DNA from: Helicobacter sp.
GTDB taxonomy: Bacteria > Campylobacterota > Campylobacteria > Campylobacterales > Helicobacteraceae
Direction: 5' to 3'
NCBI RefSeq assembly: GCF_014799995.1
Contig: NZ_JAAVGY010000004.1
Coordinates: 1-54,723 of the forward strand
DNA: 54,723 bases
The translations under genes and the position numbers were made by a program. Positions 26,277 to 33,157 of this stretch are shown one piece after another. Below the pieces are notes generated by a model. The model searched no databases. It worked only from the letters and a program-made list of their open reading frames with translations, and was not told the DNA's origin. Position 1 is the first letter of the stretch. Every line of letters begins with the position of its first letter.

Positions 26277-26900
26277 TCAAAATTCATCTATTTCTACACT
26301 TAGGTCTTTGTATTTGTTATAGAATCTTGGAGCTAGGATTTCATTAAAGTATTTTGTGCCTTTCTCTGTGCAAGCTACCCAGATATTATATTGAGACCAA
26401 TATTTGGGATTATCCCAAGAAGTATGGCTAAACATTGTGCTATAACCATTGATTATAATATCATCATCTAAATCCCTATTAAATCTATTCGCATAGAAGT
26501 AATTATCCCTAAAATATTTCCAAGCTTGATATTTATCTTCTTTGTAATAAGATAAATTTTCAGGGTAATCTATCTTATCTCTATCTTCATCATCATAATA
26601 TGAACCAAAGTCAATGTATCCCGCTAAAAAGAGTTGCCCTATAATATTAATGTATTCGCTAATGTAAGTAGGTTTAGGTGGATTAGGAGAGAGGGTATCG
26701 TCTAGGTGGTCTATGTGATAGGTGTCTATCAACATTAATGTATCAAATTCCCACCTTGATATTCCTATACTTTTACCGCAAATTAATAAAAAGTAATATT
26801 CAAAAAACTCTAAAACATTCACTTTATTTAACAAATTAGACGAAAGAATTGATATAGGATTGTAATTTTGTGTCTTGAAAAAATATGGCACAATTTTCAT
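26277..26900 (-). CDS. Hypothetical protein, acidic and aromatic-rich
   Basis: I do not recognise this 207-residue protein. It is rich in Tyr, Asp and Asn, with no signal peptide or membrane segment. Features include a FFEYYFLLICGKSIG helix-like stretch, a DDEDRDKIDYPEN acidic loop and a C-terminal CTEKGTKYFNEIL. Composition is more AT-rich than the core genes. It stands alone beside a prophage remnant, so it may be phage cargo or an immunity-type protein; that is a guess. Confidence 0.6.
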   Translation of the reverse strand: MKIVPYFFKTQNYNPISILSSNLLNKVNVLEFFEYYFLLICGKSIGISRWEFDTLMLIDTYHIDHLDDTLSPNPPKPTYISEYINIIGQLFLAGYIDFGSYYDDEDRDKIDYPENLSYYKEDKYQAWKYFRDNYFYANRFNRDLDDDIIINGYSTMFSHTSWDNPKYWSQYNIWVACTEKGTKYFNEILAPRFYNKYKDLSVEIDEF

Positions 26901-27214
26901 TTGAATCCCATTGTATATACCTATGTTGCATAATCTATCCTTATTTTTTTATGTGTATGCTTCTAAGATTTTCTCTTGGATTTTGAGAGTTTATCTCTAT
27001 TGTCTCCGCCATTTGTTGAACCTTTACTTGATAACCTTTAAATCCAATTTTCCTAAAATTCCTAAAATCTGCATAATTTACCCTTTTTGCATATTTTAGA
27101 TAATTCTGCTTTTGAACTTAAAGGCGTAAATTTTATTATACAAACTCGTGCAGTCAATTAATATTTGATAAAAGATTTGTAAGATACAACATTAGTCTTT
27201 AGAAAGGATTACAA
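26901..27214. other. AT-rich spacer without a supported gene
   Basis: This stretch separates the 207-residue orphan from the small plus-strand genes. A short plus-strand frame at 26911-27099 has no ribosome site and a low-complexity hydrophobic product. The only useful signal is an AGAAAGGA ribosome site at its right end. Confidence 0.5.
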
Positions 27215-27466
27215 ATGGTAGATGTGCGCAAAATGTTAGGTTCATTTGCGTGTTTTTTGGCATTAAGTGGTGAAGCAAATATTGACTTAAGCACACAAAG
27301 CACACAATATATTAGTTGTAAGTGCATTGATATTGGGCAGCAACAATATATAAAATTATGTGAGAATATCCAAAAGGCTAATTTATTTTATTTTATTGTC
27401 CATAATGACGGAAGCTTAGACGAGCAAACAAGGCAAGGCTTTGTGCCTGTATTGAAAAAACTTTAA
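27215..27466 (+). CDS. Small hypothetical protein, probably a frameshifted 5' part
   Basis: An 83-residue product begins after AGAAAGGA. I recognise no domain. It ends just past an A6 tract (27455-27460). Adding one A there would join it to the next frame, giving a product of about 148 residues ending at 27660. It is therefore probably the front of a broken gene in the island. Confidence 0.45.
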   Translation: MVDVRKMLGSFACFLALSGEANIDLSTQSTQYISCKCIDIGQQQYIKLCENIQKANLFYFIVHNDGSLDEQTRQGFVPVLKKL

Positions 27467-27483
27467 AGGTATCTAAGGAAAGA

Positions 27484-27660
27484 ATGCAAAAGGGTGGAGT
27501 TGAGGATGAAAAAGTCTATTACTCTACTCTTGCATTACTATCTTTTTTTGAGAGTAAAGAGATAGTGGGTAGTATTGAGATACCAAGAGACTTTGATATT
27601 GTAGAATATGGCAAAGGAGTGCAAGAAGCAAGAGACGCGTTAAAGGGCATTAATGCGTAA
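27484..27660 (+). CDS. Small hypothetical protein, probably the 3' part of the preceding gene
   Basis: A 58-residue frame starts at an ATG with AAGGAAAG upstream, so it could be translated alone. It encodes a charged peptide with VYYSTLALLSFFESKE. It lines up with the preceding frame across an A6 tract. Its stop overlaps the next ATG by eight bases, which suggests operon coupling. Confidence 0.4.
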   Translation: MQKGGVEDEKVYYSTLALLSFFESKEIVGSIEIPRDFDIVEYGKGVQEARDALKGINA

Positions 27661-27808
27661 TATAGGCTACCTAGAGGAAGCATTAAATATTATTTTGACA
27701 GATGTAGCAAGGAGTCAAAAGGAGCATATACAAAAATATCTTTGTTGCGCTTTACTTGCGCGCTTTGATGATATACAAAAAGATTATAAATTTTTTAAAA
27801 GACTATAA
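27653..27808 (+). CDS. Small hypothetical protein, probably frameshifted
   Basis: A 51-residue frame (MRNIGYLEEAL start) overlaps the previous stop. It ends at an early stop after an A4 run near 27797-27800. Removing one A would fuse it to the following frame (DYKDLKDVVAFLAF). No domain is recognised. Confidence 0.38.
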   Translation: MRNIGYLEEALNIILTDVARSQKEHIQKYLCCALLARFDDIQKDYKFFKRL

Positions 27809-27980
27809 AGATTTAAAAGATGTGGTAGCGTTTTTGGCTTTTGTGTTTGAGGTTGAATATAATACAATGAAAGAAATCTTAGACAAATTGCAAGACTACA
27901 AAAACCTTAATAATTTTTGCGTGAAATCCTGTAATCGCGCCTTTAAGCGTGGTAAAAAAACAACCCCCGCCATTGCTTAG
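27768..27980 (+). pseudogene. Chimeric frame crossing a rearrangement junction
   Basis: The frame encodes a helical segment (KDLKDVVAFLAFVFEVEYN) up to about 27905, then runs antisense into the truncated terminase gene. Its last 20 or so residues are therefore junction products. The upstream part probably belongs with the 27653 frame. No independent function is proposed. Confidence 0.4.
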
Positions 27981-28424
27981 GGTAAAAGCTTCGGTTTTGT
28001 CTTGCAAAAATATCGGTGTGAAATTAAAGACATTGCGGAAAAACTCGCTTTTAATGAGTGTTCGGACTTTGATACTAATCTCCTTGCACAAATCATCACT
28101 ATAAGAAATATAGATGAATTTCCTTGTTGGGTCATTGCCTAAAGCCCAAGCAATGAAGCTTCTAGCAATCGTTTCTGTCTTGCCATAACTTGGTGGCATA
28201 TTGATAATGACGCGTTTTTGTAGTGGGAATCCTTTTGGCTTCACATAGTTTGGAAGCGTGCAGCTAAGAATCTCGCTTAGATATTCAAAATGCCAATTGT
28301 GAAAGAATTTCGCATTATCATACCGCGCCCATTTAGTATAAAGAAAGGTTTTAAAGTCTTTTTTACACATTGCGCGGAGGGCAAGTTCCTTGTCTCTTTT
28401 AGTAGGGGTTTGCGCTTTTAACAT
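27879..28424 (-). pseudogene. Phage terminase large subunit, C-terminally truncated
   Basis: The 181 residues are the N-terminal ATPase part of a TerL that packages phage DNA. A Walker A-like MPPSYGKTE (about 76-85), YISYSDDLCKEIS and the conserved KGAITGFHAK are present. Right after residue 170 homology ends in an unrelated tail and a stop, where the family normally continues with a Walker B-type IDDP and the nuclease domain. The gene is broken at about 27905-27915. It overlaps the upstream phage gene by 7 bases. Confidence 0.8.
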
Positions 28425-29005
28425 TTAATGTTTCTAGTATAGTGGATTTTGCTAGTTTGGCTTTTATTGTTTAGCAAATAAAGCCTTGCAATTTCTTGAT
28501 TATAGAGACTATTGTAGGGTGCTACCTTTTGCAGATTGTCCTCGCCTGTTTCAATGAGAATCATCTGCTTTAGCACTCCCAAAACAAGCGCATTGAAATA
28601 AAGCTCGTCTAAAAATAACTCGTCTTGTGTTTCCAAAATAGATTCGCCACAATTTGCAAACACTTTAAGTTCTCCAAAGCTCTCTTTGCTTAAGCGTGCT
28701 TCTTTGGCATTGGTAAGATAGAAAAAGTTTTCATTGGAGAGTAGGGCGAAGCTTTGCGGTTTGTTTGGGATTGGCTTCCCTTCTAAAAGCACTTTGTGGA
28801 TTCCCAAAATGCGTTTATGGAATCTAAATGGCTGTTGTGCGGCATTGAATTTAAACTCTAAAATATTGCTATCAAATTCCAAAATGAGTGCATTTTGTGC
28901 GATTTCTAAATTTAACAAAATTTCAGAATCACTAAACCTTAAGCGATTCCTGTCTTCATCTCTTAACCTGCTTCTAACGCTCAAAATCACTTGCAAAGCA
29001 GTCAT
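28418..29005 (-). CDS. Phage protein, possible head-tail adaptor type
   Basis: This 195-residue protein starts with TALQVILSVRSRLRDED, a pattern seen at the N-terminus of phage adaptor-like proteins, followed by mixed alpha-beta sequence. It overlaps the terminase start and the orf269 stop, so it belongs to the same phage module. The adaptor idea is weak and comes from size, start pattern and place. Confidence 0.6.
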   Translation of the reverse strand: MTALQVILSVRSRLRDEDRNRLRFSDSEILLNLEIAQNALILEFDSNILEFKFNAAQQPFRFHKRILGIHKVLLEGKPIPNKPQSFALLSNENFFYLTNAKEARLSKESFGELKVFANCGESILETQDELFLDELYFNALVLGVLKQMILIETGEDNLQKVAPYNSLYNQEIARLYLLNNKSQTSKIHYTRNIKC

Positions 29006-29811
29006 AGAATGCTACTCCACTCAAGCTTTTGTAGCTCTGTCTTGACAATAGAGATTTCTATGCTATCGCTCACCCATTCTCCTTGTTTGTTTTTCGCGCT
29101 AAAGGTTATTTTTTGACTTTCACTCTCCCCAGCAGTGAAATACATTGTCTTAGATTCTGTCTCAATGCCATTGACGATAAACTTACAAGGATTGTTTCCA
29201 AAACTAGAAAATCCCATTATCTTAATCGTCTCCCCTTGTTCCATTTGGAGTTTTGGAGCGTAAATCACAACTTCTTTATTTGCATTAAGCCCATTTCGCA
29301 GAATATCTATTTGCGCTTTAAGGGTTTTTAGCAAATCATCATAAGCACTCATTGGTTTATCGCTAATTGCGGAAATGGTCTTAATGACATTGTCTGCGTG
29401 CTTTTGAATCATATCGGTATTTTCACCATTGGCTACAATGTTTAAAAAGGCATTATAAGCATTTGCCTTATTGATACAAGCATTATCGCCGCTTGCTTTC
29501 GCGATAGAATCCGCTTGAATGATACCTTTTAATGCCTCAATGAGCGCGATTTGATTTTGCATTTGCGCATTCATTGTGGCAAGTTCTAGTTCTTGACGCG
29601 TCCTCTCCTCTGTAAGTGAAAGTGTGCGTTCCTTTTGCTCTAATTCCTCCAAACTCAAAGCAGCATTGATAGCAATTTGCGCAATTTGCGTCAGAAGCAT
29701 TGCTAATTTCTCATCGCTAAAGGTTGCTAGATTCGTTTTAGTCAAAAACTCGCTTTTATAGAGGCTTGTTTGAATGCTCTCTAGGTTTTTAGTGAAATGT
29801 CTAACATTCAT
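29002..29811 (-). CDS. Phage protein with coiled coil and Ig/PKD-like C-terminus
   Basis: The 269 residues have a helical Gln/Glu-rich N-terminal half with a coiled coil (about 55-95), then a C-terminal beta-rich domain (about 180-262) with MGFSSFGNNPCKF and SAKNKQGEWVSDS resembling Ig- or PKD-like folds of phage structural proteins. It overlaps its neighbours on both sides by a few bases. Function unknown. Confidence 0.6.
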   Translation of the reverse strand: MNVRHFTKNLESIQTSLYKSEFLTKTNLATFSDEKLAMLLTQIAQIAINAALSLEELEQKERTLSLTEERTRQELELATMNAQMQNQIALIEALKGIIQADSIAKASGDNACINKANAYNAFLNIVANGENTDMIQKHADNVIKTISAISDKPMSAYDDLLKTLKAQIDILRNGLNANKEVVIYAPKLQMEQGETIKIMGFSSFGNNPCKFIVNGIETESKTMYFTAGESESQKITFSAKNKQGEWVSDSIEISIVKTELQKLEWSSIL

Positions 29812-30229
29812 TTTGCACCTTTAGTTTTTCAAGCAGAGCAACTTTCACACCAACAAGGGCAAAATAAGCTTCGCTTTCCTCTAATCTCTGCTCTTGCTTA
29901 ACGAAAATAGCGCGTCTTAATTGTTCTATTTGCTGTAAGATTTCTTGTAGCTTCGCGATTTCTATTTCCTGATTGAATCCTTGTTCGTTTTGCGATTCTA
30001 AATATTCCAACGCCTTTTTAAGTGTCGCGATTTGTTCGGCTATTTTGTTTTGGTTGTTTGATTCTTGCGGATTGTCCTCACTCTCGCTTTCTTGATTCTC
30101 TGTGCCTTGCTCTGTTTCTTGGTCTCCCTTTTTGCTTCCTGTGTCGCTTGTGCCTTGTGATTCGTCATTCTCGCCTTGTGTGGAATCCTCACTTTGATTT
30201 TCATTTAAACTCAAATTTTCATCGTTCAT
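29801..30229 (-). CDS. Acidic low-complexity coiled-coil phage protein
   Basis: The first 60 of 142 residues are almost all Glu, Gln, Ser, Asn, Gly and Asp, and the remainder is a predicted coiled coil (KIAEQIATLKKALEYLE, then LQEILQQIEQLRRA). Phage scaffold-like or spacer proteins can look like this. First gene of the minus-strand phage module, preceded by one copy of the duplicated leader. Confidence 0.55.
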   Translation of the reverse strand: MNDENLSLNENQSEDSTQGENDESQGTSDTGSKKGDQETEQGTENQESESEDNPQESNNQNKIAEQIATLKKALEYLESQNEQGFNQEIEIAKLQEILQQIEQLRRAIFVKQEQRLEESEAYFALVGVKVALLEKLKVQNEC

Positions 30230-30237
30230 TCATCAAT

Positions 30238-30290
30238 CCTTTGCTAAATTTGCAGGTATTTTATCCTCTATGAAAATCGTTTTAAAGGCG
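30238..30290. repeat. Promoter-leader cassette, copy 1
   Basis: About 53 bases that recur imperfectly at 30732-30783 in the same orientation. On the minus strand the copy carries a TAAAAT -10 (30258-30263), the block GCAAATTTAGC and AAAGG, then the start of the acidic phage protein. Confidence 0.6.
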
Positions 30291-30304
30291 ATAAAATAAT
30301 AGGT

Positions 30305-30310
30305 TATAAT
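30305..30310 (+). promoter_or_regulatory. Predicted -10 (TATAAT) for the 108-residue gene
   Basis: GGTTATAATTCC lies 17 bases before the ATG at 30327, so the leader would be only about ten bases and hold the AAAAGG site. Confidence 0.4.
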
Positions 30311-30326
30311 TCCAAAAAGGCAAATT

Positions 30327-30653
30327 ATGGATTATGATACGATAGCAAGTTTAAGCAATAAAGAGTTATTGGCATTTGTGTTTGGATTCATTCTTGGAAT
30401 AACAACTAAGCTTGTCTCGCTAACCTTTTGGACGCTCTTAAAAGCCATTAAAAAAGCAAAGAAAAGACGCAAAAAGAGAATCAAAAAAGCACAAATAAGA
30501 GAAGCAGAAATACAAAAGGAGCGATATAGGAAACTAGCCTCTGATTATTATGAGAAAATGCCAACCAATGAGCTTTTGGAAATAATTGGTAAGGATTTGG
30601 AGGAGCAAAATACTAAGGATTCTAACAAAGACAAAATGAATAATCCTAATTAA
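30327..30653 (+). CDS. Small membrane protein with basic cytoplasmic tail
   Basis: The 108-residue protein has one membrane helix (about 14-36), then a very basic run (KKAKKRRKKRIKKAQ) and a charged helical tail. AAAAGG precedes the ATG. It is on the opposite strand to the surrounding phage genes. Function unknown. Confidence 0.55.
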   Translation: MDYDTIASLSNKELLAFVFGFILGITTKLVSLTFWTLLKAIKKAKKRRKKRIKKAQIREAEIQKERYRKLASDYYEKMPTNELLEIIGKDLEEQNTKDSNKDKMNNPN

Positions 30654-30724
30654 AAATCAAACAAATAATCAGCGATAAAAAACCCAAAATATATACCAAA
30701 CAATAGGCAAATCATCTCAAACAT
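30650..30724 (-). CDS. Candidate 24-residue hydrophobic peptide
   Basis: The product is a single hydrophobic helix (MICLLFGIYFGFFIADYLF core). It is supported by an AAAGG site seven bases before the ATG and by the second copy of the duplicated promoter-leader just upstream. Too short for homology; it could be a phage membrane peptide or chance. Confidence 0.3.
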   Translation of the reverse strand: MFEMICLLFGIYFGFFIADYLFDF

Positions 30725-30731
30725 TCCGCAA

Positions 30732-30783
30732 CCTTTGTAAATTTGCGGGTATTTTAGCTTGTAGTGGAAGTGTTTTAAAGGAG
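30732..30783. repeat. Promoter-leader cassette, copy 2
   Basis: Matches 30238-30290: CCTTTG, TAAATTTGC, GGTATTTTA and GTTTTAAAGG are shared. On the minus strand its TAAAAT (30751-30756) and AAAGG precede the 24-residue peptide start. Confidence 0.6.
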
Positions 30784-30818
30784 TGAAATTCTTGTCGTCA
30801 TTGTGTCTTCAAAGCACA

Positions 30819-31085
30819 CTAAAATAAATCACTATGAGAACCTAAACGAATAAGAAATAATTTACAATCTTTGATTTGATAAAGCAATAATATATCAGGC
30901 TTGATATGACACTCTTTAAAATCTTTGTATATTCCTTTTAATTGATGATTTTTGTATTTTTGAGGTAGGGGATTGTTTGTTTGTAAGCGGACGATAACTT
31001 CTTGAAGAGGTGTATCATCAAATCCATTTAAAAGCAATCTATCATAATCTTTTTGAAAAGACTTCTTAATAACAATTTCTAGCAA
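30819..31085 (-). CDS. YafQ-family (RelE superfamily) mRNA interferase toxin
   Basis: The 88-residue protein shows the YafQ pattern: an N-terminal SFQKDYDRL, central HQLKGIYKDFKECHIKPD and C-terminal LLLYQI then LIRLGSHSDLF, which carries the late His and Phe used in ribosome-dependent mRNA cutting. It overlaps the upstream antitoxin gene by seven bases, the standard type II arrangement. Confidence 0.88.
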   Translation of the reverse strand: MLEIVIKKSFQKDYDRLLLNGFDDTPLQEVIVRLQTNNPLPQKYKNHQLKGIYKDFKECHIKPDILLLYQIKDCKLFLIRLGSHSDLF

Positions 31086-31306
31086 TTCTTAATGCCCAAA
31101 GCTTTTTTTCTCTGTGCAGAATAAAGCCCAAAATCTTTAATAGTAATAAGGTTTTCGCTCTCATCATCACAGCATAGCAAAGCCTTTTTTGTCTCCTCAT
31201 TTGGCGCATCATTGCATTGAAAAATATAGGGCTTTGGCAACTTTTTATTTAGCGATTCAATAATATGAATCAAGGCAGAATCCGCATTTGTTATCGTGAT
31301 AGTCAT
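31079..31306 (-). CDS. Putative antitoxin of the YafQ-like toxin
   Basis: The 75-residue protein precedes and overlaps the toxin and has a strong AAAGGGG ribosome site. It begins with a short beta strand (MTITITN) and a helix (ALIHIIESLNKKL), and ends in a Lys-rich tail. It lacks a clear DinJ ribbon-helix-helix signature, so the antitoxin family is open; the call rests on context. Confidence 0.7.
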   Translation of the reverse strand: MTITITNADSALIHIIESLNKKLPKPYIFQCNDAPNEETKKALLCCDDESENLITIKDFGLYSAQRKKALGIKNC

Positions 31307-31410
31307 TGCTTCCCCTTTGGCTTATTTTTATAATTCTATCATAAAAGCTTTAAATTTGCGCTAGAATCTTTATAGTTTTGGGGTGGGGCGGTTTGGGATT
31401 CCACAAAGAG

Positions 31411-31905
31411 TTACTTCGTCGGTAATTCCTCGTTTGCTGTTTGGAAAATCTCATCGGCTATTTCTTTGATTATGTCGTTAATGTATTCTGTTAAATAGCT
31501 AAATTGACTTTCTCTGTTGAAAGCTAAAGGGCGTGTTTGTTTAAATATAAATGGATATGCTCCATCAAAAACAACCTCTATATCCCCATAATATATTCCT
31601 GTAAAATCATTATATTTTGAAAGACGAATAAATACGAATAAGCTGCTCCCTTTCGCTTCTTCTACTTCCTTTATTTTTTTGGGATAAGAGGGAGTTGAAA
31701 AATAACGCAATAAAGCACTTTCAATCGCTTTTTTAATCTGTTGCTTTTCTTTTTTTGTGGTAGTGTCTTTATCTTTATCTGAAATTGCTCCAATAAGAGA
31801 ATTATAGAATCTTTTTTCTGTCGCATTTACAATCTCTAAAAGCAGTGAAAATTCTTGTGGCTTTACAAAAGTGCTAAAAACACTCATAAGCTCGTCTTGT
31901 TGCAT
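31411..31905 (-). CDS. Hypothetical phage-island protein
   Basis: I do not recognise this 164-residue protein. It has a helical N-terminal half and a beta-rich middle (FVFIRLSKYNDFTGIYYGDIEVVF), with no signal peptide. It follows the YopX-like gene after three bases, with AAGGAATAAGCA before the ATG, so the two are probably cotranscribed. Confidence 0.6.
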   Translation of the reverse strand: MQQDELMSVFSTFVKPQEFSLLLEIVNATEKRFYNSLIGAISDKDKDTTTKKEKQQIKKAIESALLRYFSTPSYPKKIKEVEEAKGSSLFVFIRLSKYNDFTGIYYGDIEVVFDGAYPFIFKQTRPLAFNRESQFSYLTEYINDIIKEIADEIFQTANEELPTK

Positions 31906-31908
31906 TGC

Positions 31909-32331
31909 TTATTCCTTATAGCCTACCACTTCTACTTCACATTTAAAGTCAAAAATATCCGCTAAAGCGTTGGATTCTACTTCAAAAGCTTTAGAATCCT
32001 TGCAAAATTTAACCACCCCGACAAAGCTAATATCTATTCCTTCGTTATTAACCTCTACTAAATCATTCTCATAAATGCGCTTTCCTGTGCTATCTGTATA
32101 TCCACTCCACATTTCTATTTCATCTGTGGCAAAAAGTGCAAAAGAATTTTTTTGCATATTTAAAAACTCTGGCGGATTCAAATATTCCTCTATTAATTTT
32201 TCAAAGTTTCTAAGGATATATTCTTTGTTTTCTTTGTTTGCCTTTAGCTTCGTGCTAAAGCGAATCCTACGCCCTTTGCGCATCACTTGGATATGCCACA
32301 TTTCACCTCTTGCGATTACATTTTTTTTCAT
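31909..32331 (-). CDS. Fusion of integrase arm-type segment and YopX-like domain
   Basis: Residues 1-58 (WHIQVMRKGRRIRFSTKLKA) resemble the arm-type DNA-binding start of tyrosine integrases. Residues 70-140 (SGYTDSTGKRIYENDLVEV, ending in VEVVGYKE) resemble the YopX domain of phage proteins. These are not normally one protein. The join may be an in-frame deletion that removed the integrase catalytic part. AAAGGA precedes the ATG. Confidence 0.55.
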   Translation of the reverse strand: MKKNVIARGEMWHIQVMRKGRRIRFSTKLKANKENKEYILRNFEKLIEEYLNPPEFLNMQKNSFALFATDEIEMWSGYTDSTGKRIYENDLVEVNNEGIDISFVGVVKFCKDSKAFEVESNALADIFDFKCEVEVVGYKE

Positions 32332-32410
32332 TTTTGTTCCTTTATGTTACATTCTTGCAGAATCTACTCTGTGCCTCTGCTAGCTAGAATCGTATCTATG
32401 ATTCCAATTC

Positions 32411-32557
32411 TTAGCAAATGCCCTCCATAGTCTGATTTTGCGCTTTAAATTCTCTATCGCAAATGTGATAGATTGATTCTTCGCGCAAAATCTCTAAGGA
32501 TTCATTCGTAAATCCTCTTAGGTTTCTCCTTAGTATCTCTATCTCTTTGCGTTTCAT
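32411..32557 (-). CDS. Small hypothetical phage protein (48 residues)
   Basis: A charged, mostly helical peptide (MKRKEIEILRRNLRG start) with AAAGGAGAG before its ATG. The start overlaps the stop of the gene before it (ATGA), a coupling that argues for real translation. No domain is recognised. Confidence 0.5.
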   Translation of the reverse strand: MKRKEIEILRRNLRGFTNESLEILREESIYHICDREFKAQNQTMEGIC

Positions 32558-32727
32558 TTACTCTCCTTTGAGGATTTGTTTATTGCCCTTGCATTCTCTC
32601 TGTTTCCGTCCTCACACTTTGCATTCTTTGATTTAGCCTTTCTCTGCAAATATTCCTTATGATTGTCGCAATCTAAGAAATAAATTGCCTCTGCGCTTAA
32701 ACCTATCTTGCTAAGTTTGCTTAACAT
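32554..32727 (-). CDS. Small hypothetical phage protein (57 residues)
   Basis: The frame (MLSKLSKIGLSAEAIYFLD start) has GAGG before the ATG and a Lys/Asn/Glu-rich tail. It couples to the 48-residue gene by ATGA. Size and place fit phage early genes. Function unknown. Confidence 0.45.
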   Translation of the reverse strand: MLSKLSKIGLSAEAIYFLDCDNHKEYLQRKAKSKNAKCEDGNRENARAINKSSKESK

Positions 32728-33157
32728 TTTTTAACCTCACTTTCCGCGCCTCACACGCGAATTTTTAGCCTCTAGCGTCTCTAAAATTCAAGATTTTTGG
32801 GATTGTATGTTTTTGCAGATATGCTGATACGATTCACCATAAGAGATTCAAACAAGAAAGGTTTGTTAAGTCTTTATTGTGATTTAAAGCGCAAATGGAG
32901 ATGTAGCAAAGTCTTAAAATCTCATATTTTAAGCGCAATTTGCACTTTGAAAGATATTTTTAGCGATTTTTCCACGAGAGATTGAATGTCCCAGTGGGGA
33001 TTCTACCCCCTACCAAATTCAAAAAAATTCCTACAATTTCCAAAAAAAGTTAAGTTTTTTCTCTTTCCAAAGATTGACACAAAAAGAATTAAGTAGATTT
33101 GTAGTAGAATTAACTAAGTCTTAGTGAATTTCTCACTATTGTTAGAAAGGGGTTATA
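32728..33157. other. Right border region of the phage island, no supported gene
   Basis: It holds an 8-bp inverted repeat (CTTAAAAT/ATTTTAAG, 32913-32933) and two AGCGCAA words about 44 bases apart next to TTTAA, which look like a control region. A frame at 32797-32985 lacks a ribosome site. A repressor gene is not seen. The hemerythrin promoter lies at its right end. Confidence 0.45.
33105..33110 (+). promoter_or_regulatory. Predicted -10 (TAGAAT) for the hemerythrin gene
   Basis: TAGAAT lies 48 bases before the ATG. A TTGACA at 33074 is too far away (25-base gap) to be its -35. Confidence 0.35.

Noticed and set aside
26911..27099. 62-residue plus-strand frame
   Set aside because: No ribosome site, hydrophobic low-complexity product, and position in the upstream region of a divergent gene.
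32797..32985. 62-residue plus-strand frame near the hemerythrin gene
   Set aside because: No ribosome site and no protein-like composition; it overlaps the inverted repeat region.
33074..33079. TTGACA as -35 of the hemerythrin promoter
   Set aside because: The distance to the only plausible -10 is 25 bases, too long for one promoter.
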